From assembly GCF_905171775.1 (NCBI RefSeq), contig NC_053496.1, positions 178,623,759-178,687,758 on the forward strand: 64,000 nucleotides of DNA, in the 5' to 3' direction. The DNA is from Rana temporaria (taxonomy: Eukaryota; Chordata; Amphibia; Anura; Ranidae). Both the position numbers and the translations under genes were made by a program. The notes under the pieces are model-generated. The model saw only the letters and a list, made by a program, of their open reading frames with translations. It searched no databases and was not told where the DNA came from. Of this stretch, positions 28,655-40,159 are shown one piece after another (positions within the stretch are counted from its first letter, which is position 1; each line of letters begins with the position of its first letter).

Positions 28655-31600
28655 ATGATGGAGAATCAGCCGCCCCTCACATCACCGGGTAAAAGGAGAC
28701 TTTATTGTAAAGGAGAGAGCAGTACGGAGGCTCCACCTAGATCCCCCATCATCTGATAAACACATAGAAACAATGTATTCAGTCAGTGTGTGTGTTTCCT
28801 ACAGATGGATCCAGTAATGGGAACCCACCAGAGAGATGTCCCCGTCCTCTGTATTCCCGGGATTCCACACAGGAAGATCACACCATCCCCCACCATCATC
28901 AGGTAGGTGGGACTGAGCAACTAGAACTCAAAAAGAAGAATGTTATTTCAAGGTGCAGAATTCTATGTCGTCTCTTGTTTCCTTTTACAAATACGTTTTA
29001 TCATATTTGCACTTTAGGTTGAAGAACTGAAAGACATCAAAGTTGAGGTTAAAGTAGAAAAAGAAGAGAAGTCCGAGGATCAGCAGTCTATGGAGGAGGG
29101 AGGTCCTCTGTATTCCTGGGATTCCACACAGGAGGATCACACCATCCCTCACCATCATCAGGTAGGTGGGGCTGAGCATCTAGATCTAAAAAAGCCATGA
29201 GATAACGTTCTTCTGTGTAGTCTCTTGTTTTACATTGTTATCTCAAATGCAGCCTTAGTTACCCCCCATCCCTGTTTCTAGCTACTATTGAACGCCCTAC
29301 ATTTTTTTTTAATATACATTCATTTCCTCTGTGGGTCTTAATCCCAGACAAATGTCATTGTGGGTCCTCTTCATCCTTGTCTTGTACTTTATGTCTGCCT
29401 TGAGGTGACTTTAATAGATGTTTTCTATTATTTTTGGTGTAGGGTGAAGAACGGATTAATATAAAAGCTGAGGTTAAAGAGGAAGAAGTAGAGACGTATG
29501 TGGGGGGTGATCAGCCAATCACGGAGGAGGTTGGGATGATTATGAAAAGTGAACAGGAGGACATTTCTCTACCTTGTGACACAGGTAGGTAACAGACATT
29601 GTGGAAAAAAAACAGGTCAAAGTCTCATTTTACTTCTAAGTATAATGATTGTAGTGTAAAAAAATGTTAGATAATTATCAGATCTTCACATCATCCTATA
29701 GGCAGGTTCTAAAAGGTTAAATATGTGTTTGCCTACTAAAGGGTTAATGTGTGGTGTGGTAAGAGTTAACACTCGGTGCTGTGATTGGTCTGTTGTCTGG
29801 AGCTCGGTCAGTGGAGTCGTGATGTCAGTAGACTCCCCGCCCACCTCTACACTCCCCTTGTCAACATGCATTTTCTTCTGTGTATTCCTTACACTGAATT
29901 CTGCTATGATCACTAACATCCAGTCCAAATCCAGAAAAGTAACCACATGACTTCAGAAAAGGAGTGGGGGTGGGAATTAAAAATAATGCCTGTCTCCAGG
30001 CTAGTGCATGAGATATGTAAATATCCTGTCACTCACAGCAAGGGGGAAAACTGTTTGTCCGTTTATCTCACTGAAAAAAGAAAAGAGGATTGCTCAGAGC
30101 TGGATTAACTCTTTGTGGCAAGACTGGGCACAGATGATAGGAAATCTTATACGCTACATTGTCACAGCAATAAAAAATAAAATTCGGGTTAACATCCACT
30201 TTAAGTCTTGATTCTTGGTTCTGTAGGTAAGGGAAGCTTGGCACGTGGCTGGGCCCCTATGTTAGGGCCCACTGCAGACCAGAATCCTCCTAGGGGCTAT
30301 ACTTAGATCCACGGTGGGCAAGGCCTTGCAAAGTGAGTGTGGTGTTCCCATCTTTGCCATGTGCTGGGCTGTGATCCGTGCCAAGCTGGCCATCTCCATC
30401 CTTTGGACACTTTCAGTACCTGTAAGCGTGTATGACCTCATTGGTAGTGCACTGGAGTTGGCACATCTGGAGTATTGATCTGCTCATGTCATTTTTTTTT
30501 CACTGAACACATGCTTCATGTACTGTACACTTCACATGATTCATTACCAGATTTCAATACCTTGATCTATTTATTCAATTTCAAAATGATACCCCATGTC
30601 ACTTTAGTGATGCTTCAAAGCCTCCAAAGAAGTCTATGACAGTGTTCACTTGAAGCCCCACTGAAGCATCATCAAGGCACGACCAAAGCTTGATCGAAGC
30701 ATCAAAAACACATCATACAAAAATGATACCCAATGTCGCTTTAGTGGTGCTTCAAAGCCTCCATAGAAGTCTATGACAAAGCTCACTTGAAGCCCCACTG
30801 AAGCATCATCAAGGCACCACCAAAGCTTTATTGAAGCATCAAAAACACATTATAAAAGCATGCGCTTTAATGTGTGTTGAAGCCAAAGCAAGTGCAAACT
30901 GACCTAACAGCTTAGGTTGTCTCCACACTGATGGAGGAGGGATGATGCAACCCTAGGACATAAACATTGTAAATATGGGGGAAGGCCCCTTTCACACTTG
31001 TACGACTTCGCCATGATTTTACCGCGATTTTGGATCAGTACTACTTTGCCACAACTTTAGCATTAACCAATGAAAACATACATGGTGTGAGGTAATTCCG
31101 TTTCCTGTCAGAGTTGTTTCCAGTTCCTGTTTGCTTCCTGGTTGTTGTAGTGTGGTGTGGTGTGACAGAAAATGTTTGTTACTCAGAATATTGCCACAAC
31201 AGTTGTCATTGCTGCTGCAGCAGTAGCAGTGCGTGAGGAAGAAGAGGAGGAGAAGCGGAGGACAAGGATATCTCTTTTTTTGGGCTGTTTGGAGCACATT
31301 GTTCCTGAGGGAGTAACCAGGAAGTGAATGTGTGCTAGAAAAATGTGCCTGGGAGGGGCTAATATGGTGAAAGGATTGGGTGGGAGAAGGGTCAAAAAGC
31401 TGCTTGTGCTTACATCTTGTACCTTCAAAGTCGTACTGAAATCGTGTCTATATTATTCAGGTACGATTTGCAGGCTACTTGAGGGTTTAACATTGAGGTC
31501 TATGGACATCAACTGGTGGTGACTGTTAGACCCACGTGACTTTTTTTTCTTGCTGACTCAGCTTGGAGTCCATATATGATCTGCAATCTCTTCATCATAT

Positions 31601-33769
31601 AAAATCCAGCCAATCCGATGTAGTAACAATCCACTAACGCGTTTTGGATAATGAAGCCTCACTCATAACTATTTATTATTCTAGAATTAGCAGATCATAT
31701 ATGGACTCGCTGTGAAGACTTTTCTGATTGATTTTGGAGGGAGAACAGGAGCCCAGCTGTGAGATCGGCATTTCTACTTATTCCATCGATGGGGGGAGGG
31801 GCTAAAACTCCAGTTATTTGTCATCTACTGAGATTTTTTATATTTTTTTTCCTTCTTTCCAACAGATGGATGTGATGTGAGGAATTCCTCGGAGAGACAT
31901 CTATTATCTGCTGATTGTAAGTCAGAAGATAATGTCATCACACAGGATCCTCCAGGAGGAAATCCAAATACACAAAATATACATCACAGACCTTCCTGTC
32001 CGGAGACATCAATGGATCCCTCTGATCAGGGGGAATCTTCTCATCAATCACATACTATGATTGTAAATATCCATGTAAGATCTCACACTGCAGATAGATC
32101 AACAGATCCTTCTAATCCCGAGGAATCTTCCTCACCCCATGAAGGAGATCACCAAGGTGACCATCTATTCCCATGTTCAGAGTGCAGGAAATCCTTCCAT
32201 AAGAAATCTAATCTTGTTAGACATCAGAGAAATCACAAGCGTGAGCGTCCTTTCCCTTGTTCAGAGTGCAGGAATTCTTTCACTGGGAAAAGAGCACTTG
32301 CTGAACACCAGAGAATTCACACGGGTGAACGTCCTTATTCATGTTCGGAGTGCGGGAAATCTTTCACTCGGAAAGAAACACTTGTTGAACACCAGAGAAT
32401 TCACACAGGGGAGCGTCCTTATTCATGTTCAGAGTGCGGGAAATCTTTCACTGGGAAAGGAAATTTTATTCAGCACCAGAGAATTCACACGGGTGAGCGT
32501 CCTTTCCCTTGTTCAAAGTGTGGGAAATCTTTCACTCAAAAACCACATCTTGTTACACATCTTAGAATTCACACAGGCGAGCGTCCTTATTCATGTTCAG
32601 AGTGCGGGAAATCTTTTATTCGAAAATCAGCCCTCGTTACACATTTTAGAATTCACACAGTAGAACGTCCATCTAATCTTGTTGGACATCAGAGAAATGA
32701 CACGGGTGAGCATCCTTTCCCTTGTTTAGAGTGCGGGAAATTATTCACTCAAAAAGCAGCCCTTGTTACACATTTTAGAATTCACACAGGAGAATGTCCT
32801 TATTCATGTTCAGAGTGCGGGAAATCTTTCACTCAGAAACAAAAACTTATTCGGCACCAGAGAATTCACATGAGTGAGCGTCCTTTTCCTTGTTCAGTGT
32901 GCGGGAAATGTTTTATTCAGAAAGAAAAACTTATTCAGCACCAGAGAGTTCACACAGGTGAGCGTCCTTATTCATGTTCAGAGTGCGGGAACTCTTTCCG
33001 ACAAAAACATCATCTTGTTAGACACCAGAGAATTCACACGAGTGAGCGTCCTTTCCCTTGTTCAGAGTCCGGGAAATCTTTCACTGAGAAAGGAAAACTG
33101 ATTCAACACCAAAGCGTTCACACAGGTGAGCGTCCTTTCCCTTGTTCAGAGTGCGGGAAATCTTTCACTGAGAAAGGAAAACTGATTCAGCACCAGAGCG
33201 TTCACAAGAGTGAGCGTCCTTTTTCTTGTTCAGAGTGCGGGAAATCTTTCACTCAGAAAGAAATCCTTGTGCAACATCAAAGAATTCACACAGGTGAGCG
33301 CCCTTATTCATGTTCAGAGTGCGGAAACTCTTTCCGAAAAAAATATCACCTTGTTAGACACCAGAGAATTCACACAGGTGAGCTCCCTTATTCATGTTCA
33401 GAGTGCGGGAAATCTTTCACTAAGAAAGAAAGCCTTGTGCAACATCAAAGAACTCACACGGGGGAGCGTCCTTATTCATGTTTAGAGTGCGGGAAATCTT
33501 TCCATAAGAAAGGAAACCTTGTGCAACATCAAAGATATCACACAGGTGAGCGTCCTCACTCATGTTCAGAGTGCGGGAAATCTTTCCATAGGAAAGTAGA
33601 TCTTCTTAAACATCAGAGAATTCACACAGGTGAGCGTCCTTATTCATGTTCAGAGTGCGGGAAATCTTTCACCTATAAAGGAACCCTTATTAACCATCAG
33701 AAAATTCACACAGGTGAGCGTCCTTATTTATGTTCGGGAAATGTTTCACTGAGAAAGGAACCCTTGTGA
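28655..33769 (+). CDS. ZF gene 3: FAX-type C2H2 zinc-finger protein, 5 coding exons, about 773 aa
   Basis: Exons: 28655-28688, 28805-28902, 29018-29161, 29443-29584, 31866-33769, total 2322 nt with one stop. Exon 1 gives MMENQPPLTSP from ATGATGG. Exon 2 encodes DGSSNGNPPERCPRPLYS..., and exon 3 begins VEELKDIKVEV (gene 2 and 4 copies begin GEEL, GKEL or DEEL). Exon 4 begins GEERINIKAEV. The short GERFPPPLYS exon of genes 2, 4 and 5 is missing. Exon 3 here ends LYSWDSTQED and is followed by the intron that normally follows the GERF exon, so the two exons appear fused by recombination. The predicted role is a nuclear DNA-binding regulator. The protein's last finger is lost to a frameshift. Confidence 0.87.
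29790..30206 (-). repeat. Intronic segment in opposite orientation to genes 4 and 5
   Basis: The reverse complement of this segment matches 43255-43690 and 56200-56605 (acaggcattattttt, aagtcatgtggttactttt, catgttgacaaggggagtg). It ends with acatccactttaag, the end repeat of that element. It is either an inversion or an independent insertion. The family's other end is missing here. Confidence 0.8.
30207..30589. other. Gene 3 intron, nothing recognised
   Basis: Sequence such as ggctgggcccctatgttaggg and gtgatccgtgccaagctgg has no counterpart noticed in the window and no coding signature. Confidence 0.4.
30590..30850. repeat. 136-bp tandem dimer in gene 3 intron
   Basis: cacttgaagccccactgaag occurs twice, with gatgcttcaaagcctcc and gcatcatcaaggcac. 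Homologous to 12969-13195 in gene 2. Confidence 0.8.
30851..31565. other. Gene 3 intron, block shared with gene 2
   Basis: Contains ggcccctttcacacttgtac and the CR1-free version of the insertion site (gttactcagaatattgcc). Compared with gene 2 it lacks about 375 bp, from after gacatcaact to ggtggtgactg. Confidence 0.65.
31566..31708 (+). repeat. Inverted-repeat module upstream of ZF exon, copy 3
   Basis: Arms gagtccatatatgatctgc at 31566-31584 and its complement at 31690-31708. The interior is nearly identical to copy 2. Confidence 0.88.
31866..33769 (+). CDS. ZF gene 3 terminal exon: 18 finger positions, frameshifted end
   Basis: Spacer DGCDVRNSSERHLLSAD (one Leu fewer than the sisters), then fingers with contacts KSNR, GRAE, RETE, GGNQ, QPHT, RSAT, then a half finger (TVERPSNLVGHQRND), then QAAT, QQKR, QEKQ, QHHR, EGKQ, EGKQ, QEIQ, KYHR, KESQ, KGNQ, RVDK, YGTN. 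The eleventh has CSESG, with the second zinc cysteine changed to Ser, so it probably does not fold. After finger 18, 7 bases corresponding to the GAGTGC region are missing. The next finger shifts frame and ends LRKEPL. The original frame would have run about 30 codons further, to the TAG near 33804. Confidence 0.95.
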
Positions 33770-34556
33770 AACATCAAATAGTTCACATGGGTGAGCGTCC
33801 TTAGTGATTTTCAGAGTGCAAGAAATCTCTCACTCATAAAGAAGATCTTTCTTATACATTTTTGCATATTAAACTAAACATGTTATACTTCTCTGCTCTG
33901 TGTAATGGTTTTGCACAGAGCAGCCCCGATCCTCCTCTTTTCAGGTCCCCTGCATGTGCTCCTGGCCCCTTCCACCTGCTGAGTGCCCTCAGAATAAGCA
34001 GCTTGCTATGGGGTCAACCAGGAGTGGTTTACTTTTCGGGGGAAAAAGTCTAACTGAGAGCTACTAGTTATAAGCTAAGTGCTCTATGAAGAAGGTCTCT
34101 TCTCCACCCTTCAGCCTGCCTAACCACATCTCAGCACACAGACTTTTCTTCAGCATACACAGGGTGAATCGGCCATCTTTAAAGAAGACCAGGAGCACGT
34201 GTCTGACCAGGAGCACGTGTCTGACCAGGAGCACGTGTCTTAAGAACTCTTTTTATCTTGGAACTTATTTGAAGCTATGAATTAATGTACTATAACTGTA
34301 CTCATTATCTTTTTATTTGTGTGTATAATAAAACACGCGGTTTTATTCGAGCTGGTTCACAAACATTTTGTCTCACATCATTCATCAAGAAGGCTAAGTA
34401 AAGCCTTTTCTAGAAAACTGCGCTTTAACAGAGACCCGCTATTCCAAAGAGGTCTAACAGCGCTTATGGGGGGCACATCCCACCAATGGATGGATGAATG
34501 GTTAGGATCTGCTATCTTCAATTACACAATTTAATAGCTGGATGGATAAATGAGTG
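33770..34556 (+). other. 3' flank of gene 3; no 35-bp minisatellite; 18-bp triplicate
   Basis: Finger remnants continue to about 33855, then the shared attaaactaaacatgttat flank. The 35-bp minisatellite present after genes 1, 2, 4 and 5 is absent. At 34189-34242 an 18-bp unit gaccaggagcacgtgtct occurs three times. No gene is supported. Confidence 0.7.
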
Positions 34557-34559
34557 TAA

Positions 34560-35111
34560 TGCCGCGTACATACGACCGTTTTTCAGGTTGTAAAAAAAGA
34601 GTTTTTCTTTAATGTCATTAAAAACGATCGTTTGTGGGCTCCAGAGCATTTTTCACGATGTAAAAAATGAGCATTAAAAATTTTGAACATCGCTCTAATT
34701 TTTCACGTCGTAAAAAATGGTCGTGTGTAGGCTTTTACGACGTGAGAAAAAAAACGTTCATGCTCAGAAGCAAGTTATGAGACGGGAGCGCTTGTTCTGG
34801 TAAAACTAGCGTTCGTAATGGAGTAAGCACATTCATCACGCTGTTACAGACTGAAAAGCGCGAATCGTCTTTTACTAACACAAAATCAGCAAAAGCAGCC
34901 CAAAGGGTGGCGCCATCCGAATGGAACTTCCCCTTTATAGTGCCGTCGTACGTGTTGTACGTCACCGCGCTTTGCTAGAGCTGTTTTTTTTTTGACGATC
35001 GTGTGTAGGCAAGGCCGTTTTAACGATCGGGTTGAAAAAAACCGACGTTTTTTCTAGACCATTAAAAATGTCCTTTTTTACAACTCGAAAAACGGTCGTG
35101 TGTACGCGGCA
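34560..35111. mobile_element. Harbinger-like MITE (tgccgcgtac ends)
   Basis: 552 bp with ends tgccgcgtacatacgaccg and cggtcgtgtgtacgcggca, flanked by TAA at 34557-34559 and 35112-35114. Multiple internal ttttacgacgtgaaaa-like palindromes. Relatives at 49412 and 50583. Confidence 0.88.
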
Positions 35112-35203
35112 TAAGCCTCCACACACCGTAATTGAAGAGTGAATGGAAGTCAGCCTCCACATCTGTAATATGCCATTCTGGACGACAGGTGGTTGGATAA
35201 GAG

Positions 35204-35360
35204 CAGGAGTCTCAAACTGGCAGCCTTCCAGCTGTTGCAAAACTATAAGTCCCATCATGCCTCTGCCTGTGGAAGTCATGGTTGTACCTGTCAGCCTTGC
35301 AATGCCTCATGGGACTTGTAGTTTCGCAACAGCTGGAGGGCCACCAGTTTGAGACTCCTG
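35204..35360. mobile_element. hAT-type MITE (caggagtctcaaactgg)
   Basis: 157-bp palindromic element with ends caggagtctcaaactgg and ccagtttgagactcctg. The 8-bp target copies gataagag and gattagag lie at 35196-35203 and 35361-35368, one mismatch apart. The interior has ccagctgttgcaaaacta and its complement. Confidence 0.87.
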
Positions 35361-35439
35361 GATTAGAGCCTCTACTCCCACAGCTTGCTGCCCAAATGTT
35401 ACAGAGTTAGCCAGGTTCAGTAGTTCAAGCAAAATAAAT

Positions 35440-36384
35440 AAATAATACTACAATCCCATATACACAATCCTTCACCCACAGTTGATCCAGAGGAAGGCGA
35501 AAAACCCCAGCAAAGCATTCTCCAATTTGCTACAGCAGGGGAAAAAAAATCCTTCCTGATCCCCGAGAGGCAATCGGATTTTCCATGGATCAACTTTACC
35601 TATATATGTTAGTACCCAGTTATATTCTTCTGTACATTTAGAAAATAATCCAATCTATTGAACGTGCCAGAACCACCGCTGGAGGAAGTCTGTTCCACAT
35701 TTTCACAGCTCTTAGGCCTCTTTCACATGGGACGTGATGATCTGCCCCATGAACCTCCTCTTGCTCAGCTGGGATTGCTCCGCTGATCCACGCTGAACCG
35801 CCGGATTACAGGGTGGTCCCTGCACACTGTGCAGGGACTGTCCTGTCAGATCTTCGCTCTCACCTATGGTGGGATCGGATGAACACGGACTGTCTGTCCA
35901 TGTTCATCCGATCTGCAGACGGATAGAAAAGTAGGGTTTTACTCCGTCTGCAGAATCGGAGGATTGCAGACCCGGATGACACCCGCAATCTCATAGGGAT
36001 CAATGTATGTCCCTTTTTCATCCGTACATCGATGGATGAAAAAGCGGACATACGGTCCGCCCGTGTGAAAGAGCCCTTACTGTAAAGAAACGTTTCCGTA
36101 TTTAGAGATAGAATCTTTTTTCCTCTAGATGTAAAGAGTGCCCCCTTGTCCTCTGTGATGACCTTAAAGTGAATAACTCAACACCAAGTTCACTATATGG
36201 ACCACTTATGTATTTGTACATGTTGATCATATCCCCCCCTTAATCCCTTCCCAAGAGGGAATAGATTCAGTTGCTCTAATCTTTCCTCATAACTGAGCTC
36301 CTCCATGCCTCTTATCAGTTTGGTTGTCCTTCCCTGCACTTTCTCCAGTTCCCCGATATCCTTTTTAAGAATCGGGGCCCAAAA
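35440..36384 (-). repeat. CR1 LINE 3' fragment, reversed
   Basis: On the minus strand it encodes the CR1 C-terminal region (LKKDIGELEKVQ, TKLIRGMEELSYEERLEQLN) followed by the CR1 3' untranslated region (gttgatcc, ttgccttcctctggatc). It is interrupted at 35715-36076 by a MITE and followed by a short forward copy of itself. Confidence 0.88.
35715..36076. mobile_element. MITE in reversed CR1 (ctctttcacacggg ends)
   Basis: 362 bp with ends ggcctctttcacatggg and cccgtgtgaaagagccc, flanked by TTA at 35712-35714 and 36077-36079. The interior includes gtccatgttcatccg palindromes. Harbinger-like by target size. Confidence 0.82.
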
Positions 36385-37311
36385 AGGATATCCGGGAACT
36401 GGAGAAAGTACCAAGAAGGGCAACCAAACAGGATAAATGTATGGAAGGGTATGCGTGTATCTCCACTATTTCAAGATGCCACTGAGAGCCGTCCTTCTCA
36501 ACGGATTAAACAGGCAGTCCACCACTCAGCCACAAAGAAGGCAGCATGTAAAAGAGGAAGAGAGAATCGCTTATGGTGCAGTAAAAGACAGATATTTAAT
36601 AAAACTGTGCATCTACTCGCATAGATAAAAGTCAAACTGCATGTAAAAAAAAATCCCACATTGAACACCTTGTGGGATGACGTCACTGCTGAAAACGCTG
36701 CTGTACGTGTTTCGCCAAAACAGACCTTGCCACTGGGGCAACGGGTAACTTTACAATTCTCAGGGACAGCATCAGCGACAACACATTGTGTCATCAAATA
36801 CATTACATATGTAATAATTTACTTTACTTTCCTCATTGGCTCACATGCAGCAGCAGCAGAAACCCTTAATGGTTGGCTTCCAGTCAAAAAAAGTCTTTAT
36901 TAGGGTAGGTTTTCAAAGACAATATATTTTTGTTGTAGCAGTGTCAGACCATAAGTGAGCGCTGAAAGTAGCAGAGACAATATGGCTACTACATACTAAA
37001 ACAAAGAATTCAGCCACCTGTGCTTTAAGAGTGCTGACTACCAAACCCTCCTCCATTTCGTCAATGAAGAAGCTCAAGGATGGAAACCTCATCCTCTGGG
37101 CAAAAAACAATAGATGTACACCAAGAATTATAGCAAATAGAGGCCACTTGTCACCTTTTTTCTGCTGTTTGGCAAAGTACAAATAAGCATATTGGATAAT
37201 CCCTTTTTCCTCAGGGTTTCTTCTTTCCTTTTAGCAAAGCTGCTTTTTCTAAGATAGAGCAAGTAGATTGCAGCCAAAAATAAGAAAGTGTTTTCTAGTT
37301 TTTTCTTTCTA
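36385..37311. other. Intergenic; CR1 fold-back end, otherwise unrecognised
   Basis: 36385-36427 repeats the preceding CR1 segment in forward orientation, forming a hairpin with 36320-36366. The remainder includes acgtgtttcgccaaaac (a phrase common in dispersed repeats) but no gene. Confidence 0.55.
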
Positions 37312-37745
37312 AAGGCCTGTACACACGGTCGGACTTTCGGCCAACAAACTTCAAAATCTGCAAGTTTTCAATTTTGTCCGATCGTGTGTAAACGCTCCAT
37401 CGGACCAACTTTTTTGGGTTTCATCGGACAAAAAGTTAGGTAAGTTAGGCAACAAAAGCCTGATGGTGCCTAGTAAGACCGTGTGTACAGCAAGCCATCG
37501 GACTTTTGTACAAAGTGAAAATACGCATGCTCAGAACCAATGTTAAAATCAACCAACAATAGCAGAAGTTAACCAAAGGGTGGCGGTAAAGAGCAGAAAA
37601 ACCACGTGATGTTGGGAAAGTTTTAGAAAAATTTGCAGAAAAGTCAGAGCGTGTGTATGCTATGGGTGTGACCGGACAACTCCCTTCGGACAAAAATCCA
37701 AGGGAAAGTTTGTCGGATGTCCGACCGTGTGTACGAGGCTTTAGA
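37312..37745. mobile_element. MITE with gtacacacggtcggac ends
   Basis: Ends aaggcctgtacacacggtcgg and ccgaccgtgtgtacgaggctt are inverted repeats. The interior has cggacaaaaagtt and ttgtccgatc palindromes. It is similar in style to the elements at 34560 and 17009. Target duplication not resolved. Confidence 0.75.
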
Positions 37746-38571
37746 ATAGTCAAGTCAACACATTTTGACCATAGTGAAGTCTATAGCACATGTGTTGACT
37801 ACCTGCCTCACTGATGTTATGCCTGTAATGGAACGTCCCACACTCCGCTTGAGTGCTTCTGTCATATACCACTTCCTGCAGCCTGATTATAGATATGAGA
37901 TATTATAGCCGCATACTACAACCAAGAACTAGGCAGGACTCATTTAGCTGCAAAGCTGGAACTGTTTTTTTGAACAAGAATACAGGCTTTTATACACTTG
38001 AGAAGGAGGTCACTCACCACATTAACCACTTAAGGACCGCCTCCTGCACATTTACGTCGGCAGAATGGCACGGCTGGGCACATGCACGTACAGGTACGTC
38101 CTCTGCTAGTGCCCAGTCGCGGGTGCGCACCCACGGACCCGATCGCCGCTGGAGTCCCGCGATCGGTCCCCGGAGCTGAAGAACGGGGAGAGCTGCCTAA
38201 AGGTCTGGGTCTTAAGTGGTTAACAATGACCCAAAACACTACACAATGGTTTAGCTAACAAGGTACAGCTGACTCGTGGCTAATCCTATCACAGAGGATC
38301 CTTAATTAACCACCTGGATGACTCCGATGTCTCATTGCAGGTCAGATTTGCCGTCTCCAAGCACGGAATGTACAATACACATTATCATAAGTATAAACAC
38401 AGAACACTAACAATGGGTGAAAGCCCCCTAGGAGGCACACTAGACCTACTTTCAATAAACACATTATAGCAGACAACCCCAGACAGGTGGCTTGCTGATG
38501 ACATCAGCATCTGCTATAAGTTCCACAGTGTGAAGCATTCCTTGCTGGAAATGTGGCATATAGGCCCTTAA
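37746..38571. other. Intergenic, nothing recognised apart from the element at 38026
   Basis: No coding region or promoter recognised. Contains caagaactaggcaggactc and aagaatacaggcttttat phrases resembling those near 5100, probably an old repeat. Confidence 0.4.
38026..38219. mobile_element. TTAA-flanked short element
   Basis: 194 bp, ends ccacttaaggacc and ggtcttaagtgg, TTAA at 38022-38025 and 38220-38223. Internal sequence (gatcgccgctgg, cccggagctgaagaacgggg) matches part of the 15037 element, so this is a deletion derivative of that family. Confidence 0.85.
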
Positions 38572-39063
38572 AAGGGTTGTAAAGGAAATTTTGTTTTTCA
38601 TAATAAGCATCCTTTACCTGCAGACATTCCTCTTTTCACTTCCTCATTGTTCGTTTTTGCTCAGAAGTTGCTCTATTTCTTCTCTGTTCTGTTCACTTCC
38701 TGCTTGTCTGATTGTTACTCACCACCGTGAAGGGAGGCTTTACTGCGGTGGTCAGTAACATGCTCGCCCCCTCCTGGGAACTACATCTGTGTGGCAGGAC
38801 GCTCTCTATGTGTTAGAGACTTCAAGGAGGTGTGGATTACTGGGCGTGCCACAATGCATACTGGGAAATGTAGTTCTTACATGAACGAGCGCTGCAAACC
38901 AAGAAGTGAATGAGAGAACAGAAACTAGAACGCCGGAGGTGATATAGATGAAGGAATTTAATAGGTATTTACTAGTTTTTTTAACAGAATCATTACACTA
39001 TTCTGTCTGTCTACCTTGCAGACATTAATTTTAGGCAAAACATTTTTTTCCTTTACAACTCCT
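38572..39063. mobile_element. TTAA-flanked hairpin MITE (ggttgtaaagg ends)
   Basis: 492 bp between TTAA at 38568-38571 and 39064-39067. Ends aagggttgtaaagg and cctttacaactcct. The interior has tcactcaccaccgtg and atgctcgccccctcc. Related to 25535 and 62009. Confidence 0.82.
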
Positions 39064-39067
39064 TTAA

Positions 39068-40064
39068 CATTGATCCCAGAATCTGTGTGTTTTGGGGGGA
39101 CATGGATTTGAATCAAAAGTAACATTGCCCTTAGAGGACATTTTCTTTTTACTAGCAATGGCGGCAATTAGCAACTCTCTGCCCCCGCCTCTCAGTCTGT
39201 CACGTCTTACTCTCTGGGTGGGGAGCGGAGGAAGATCACTCCACCAGGGAAGGCAATGGAATAAGCAGGCAGGCGGCTTGCAGGGACTTGAGACAGGGCA
39301 GAAGAACATGCGAGCGGAGCTAAATGGGCATGCGCCCGAAACGGAAGAAATATTCCCTCCGCTCTGACCAGCACATGATCATCAGAAAGGGGCACAGATA
39401 ATGGAAAAAATACACCCCGCTAAGCGAGTAGTCGCGGTGGAGTTGGGGTGTGTAATCAAGAATTATTATTTTTTATTCTGCACTGACTTACTTTGAAATT
39501 GCCCCAACCCCTGTTCAAATCCAATTCGGGGACAAAACCGGGGACAGACTTGGTCTGGGGACAGTGTCCTTAATCCGGGGATTGTCCCCGGAAACCGGGG
39601 ATGTCTGGTCACCCTACTATAAAGGAGGTACAGCCAGCACTGAGCCCTGCCTCTTTTCAATTCTGATGCACTCTACCTCCTTATAGCTTCTGTTTATTGC
39701 AGATTGAGGAAGACCCCCAACAACAGCTATTGCACAAAGACTAAAACTGTCAGCTACTACATTTTCCTCTCCCGCACCAGTATAGTAATTGGCTTCTACT
39801 GTTGTCAGCTTGTGTTTTGGTGAATGAAAGTGCACCTCTGGCTCTAGGTCCAGCTGAGTTTGCAAAAAATAGGATAGATAAGGAGGCAGAGCACTTCACA
39901 GTAAACGTTAGGAAGACGAGGAGATGATGGGAGCTGTATGGGCTCGGTCTGTCACATCCCCCTGTCCCTCAATCTAGAACTTCATCTCCATTTGTCGGAT
40001 AATGGTGGCAGGCCAGCTATGTGCCATCTGCTACTGTCTGACTGACAAATCTAAACATAGACTG
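39068..40064. other. Intergenic; possible hAT end, otherwise unrecognised
   Basis: 39525-39618 is rich in cggggacagact / ccccggaaaccgggg and ends ggatgtctggtcaccct, which resembles the terminus of a known vertebrate hAT repeat type. No matching other end was found. No gene supported. Confidence 0.45.
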
Positions 40065-40158
40065 GATTATAGACCGGATACATCCTAAATATAGAGCCAT
40101 TTATCCAACTGTCCATCCAGAGCCTCTGGTTTATAGACCAGATACATTGTGAATACAC
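40065..40158 (+). repeat. 64-bp minisatellite, reduced, upstream of gene 4
   Basis: Only about one and a half units (tatagaccggatacatcc ... ctctggtttatagaccagat) remain of the array that precedes genes 2, 3 and 6. Confidence 0.9.
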
Positions 40159-40159
40159 T

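Noticed and set aside
35143..35352. 69-codon frame
   Set aside because: Falls in a 157-bp palindromic hAT-type MITE.
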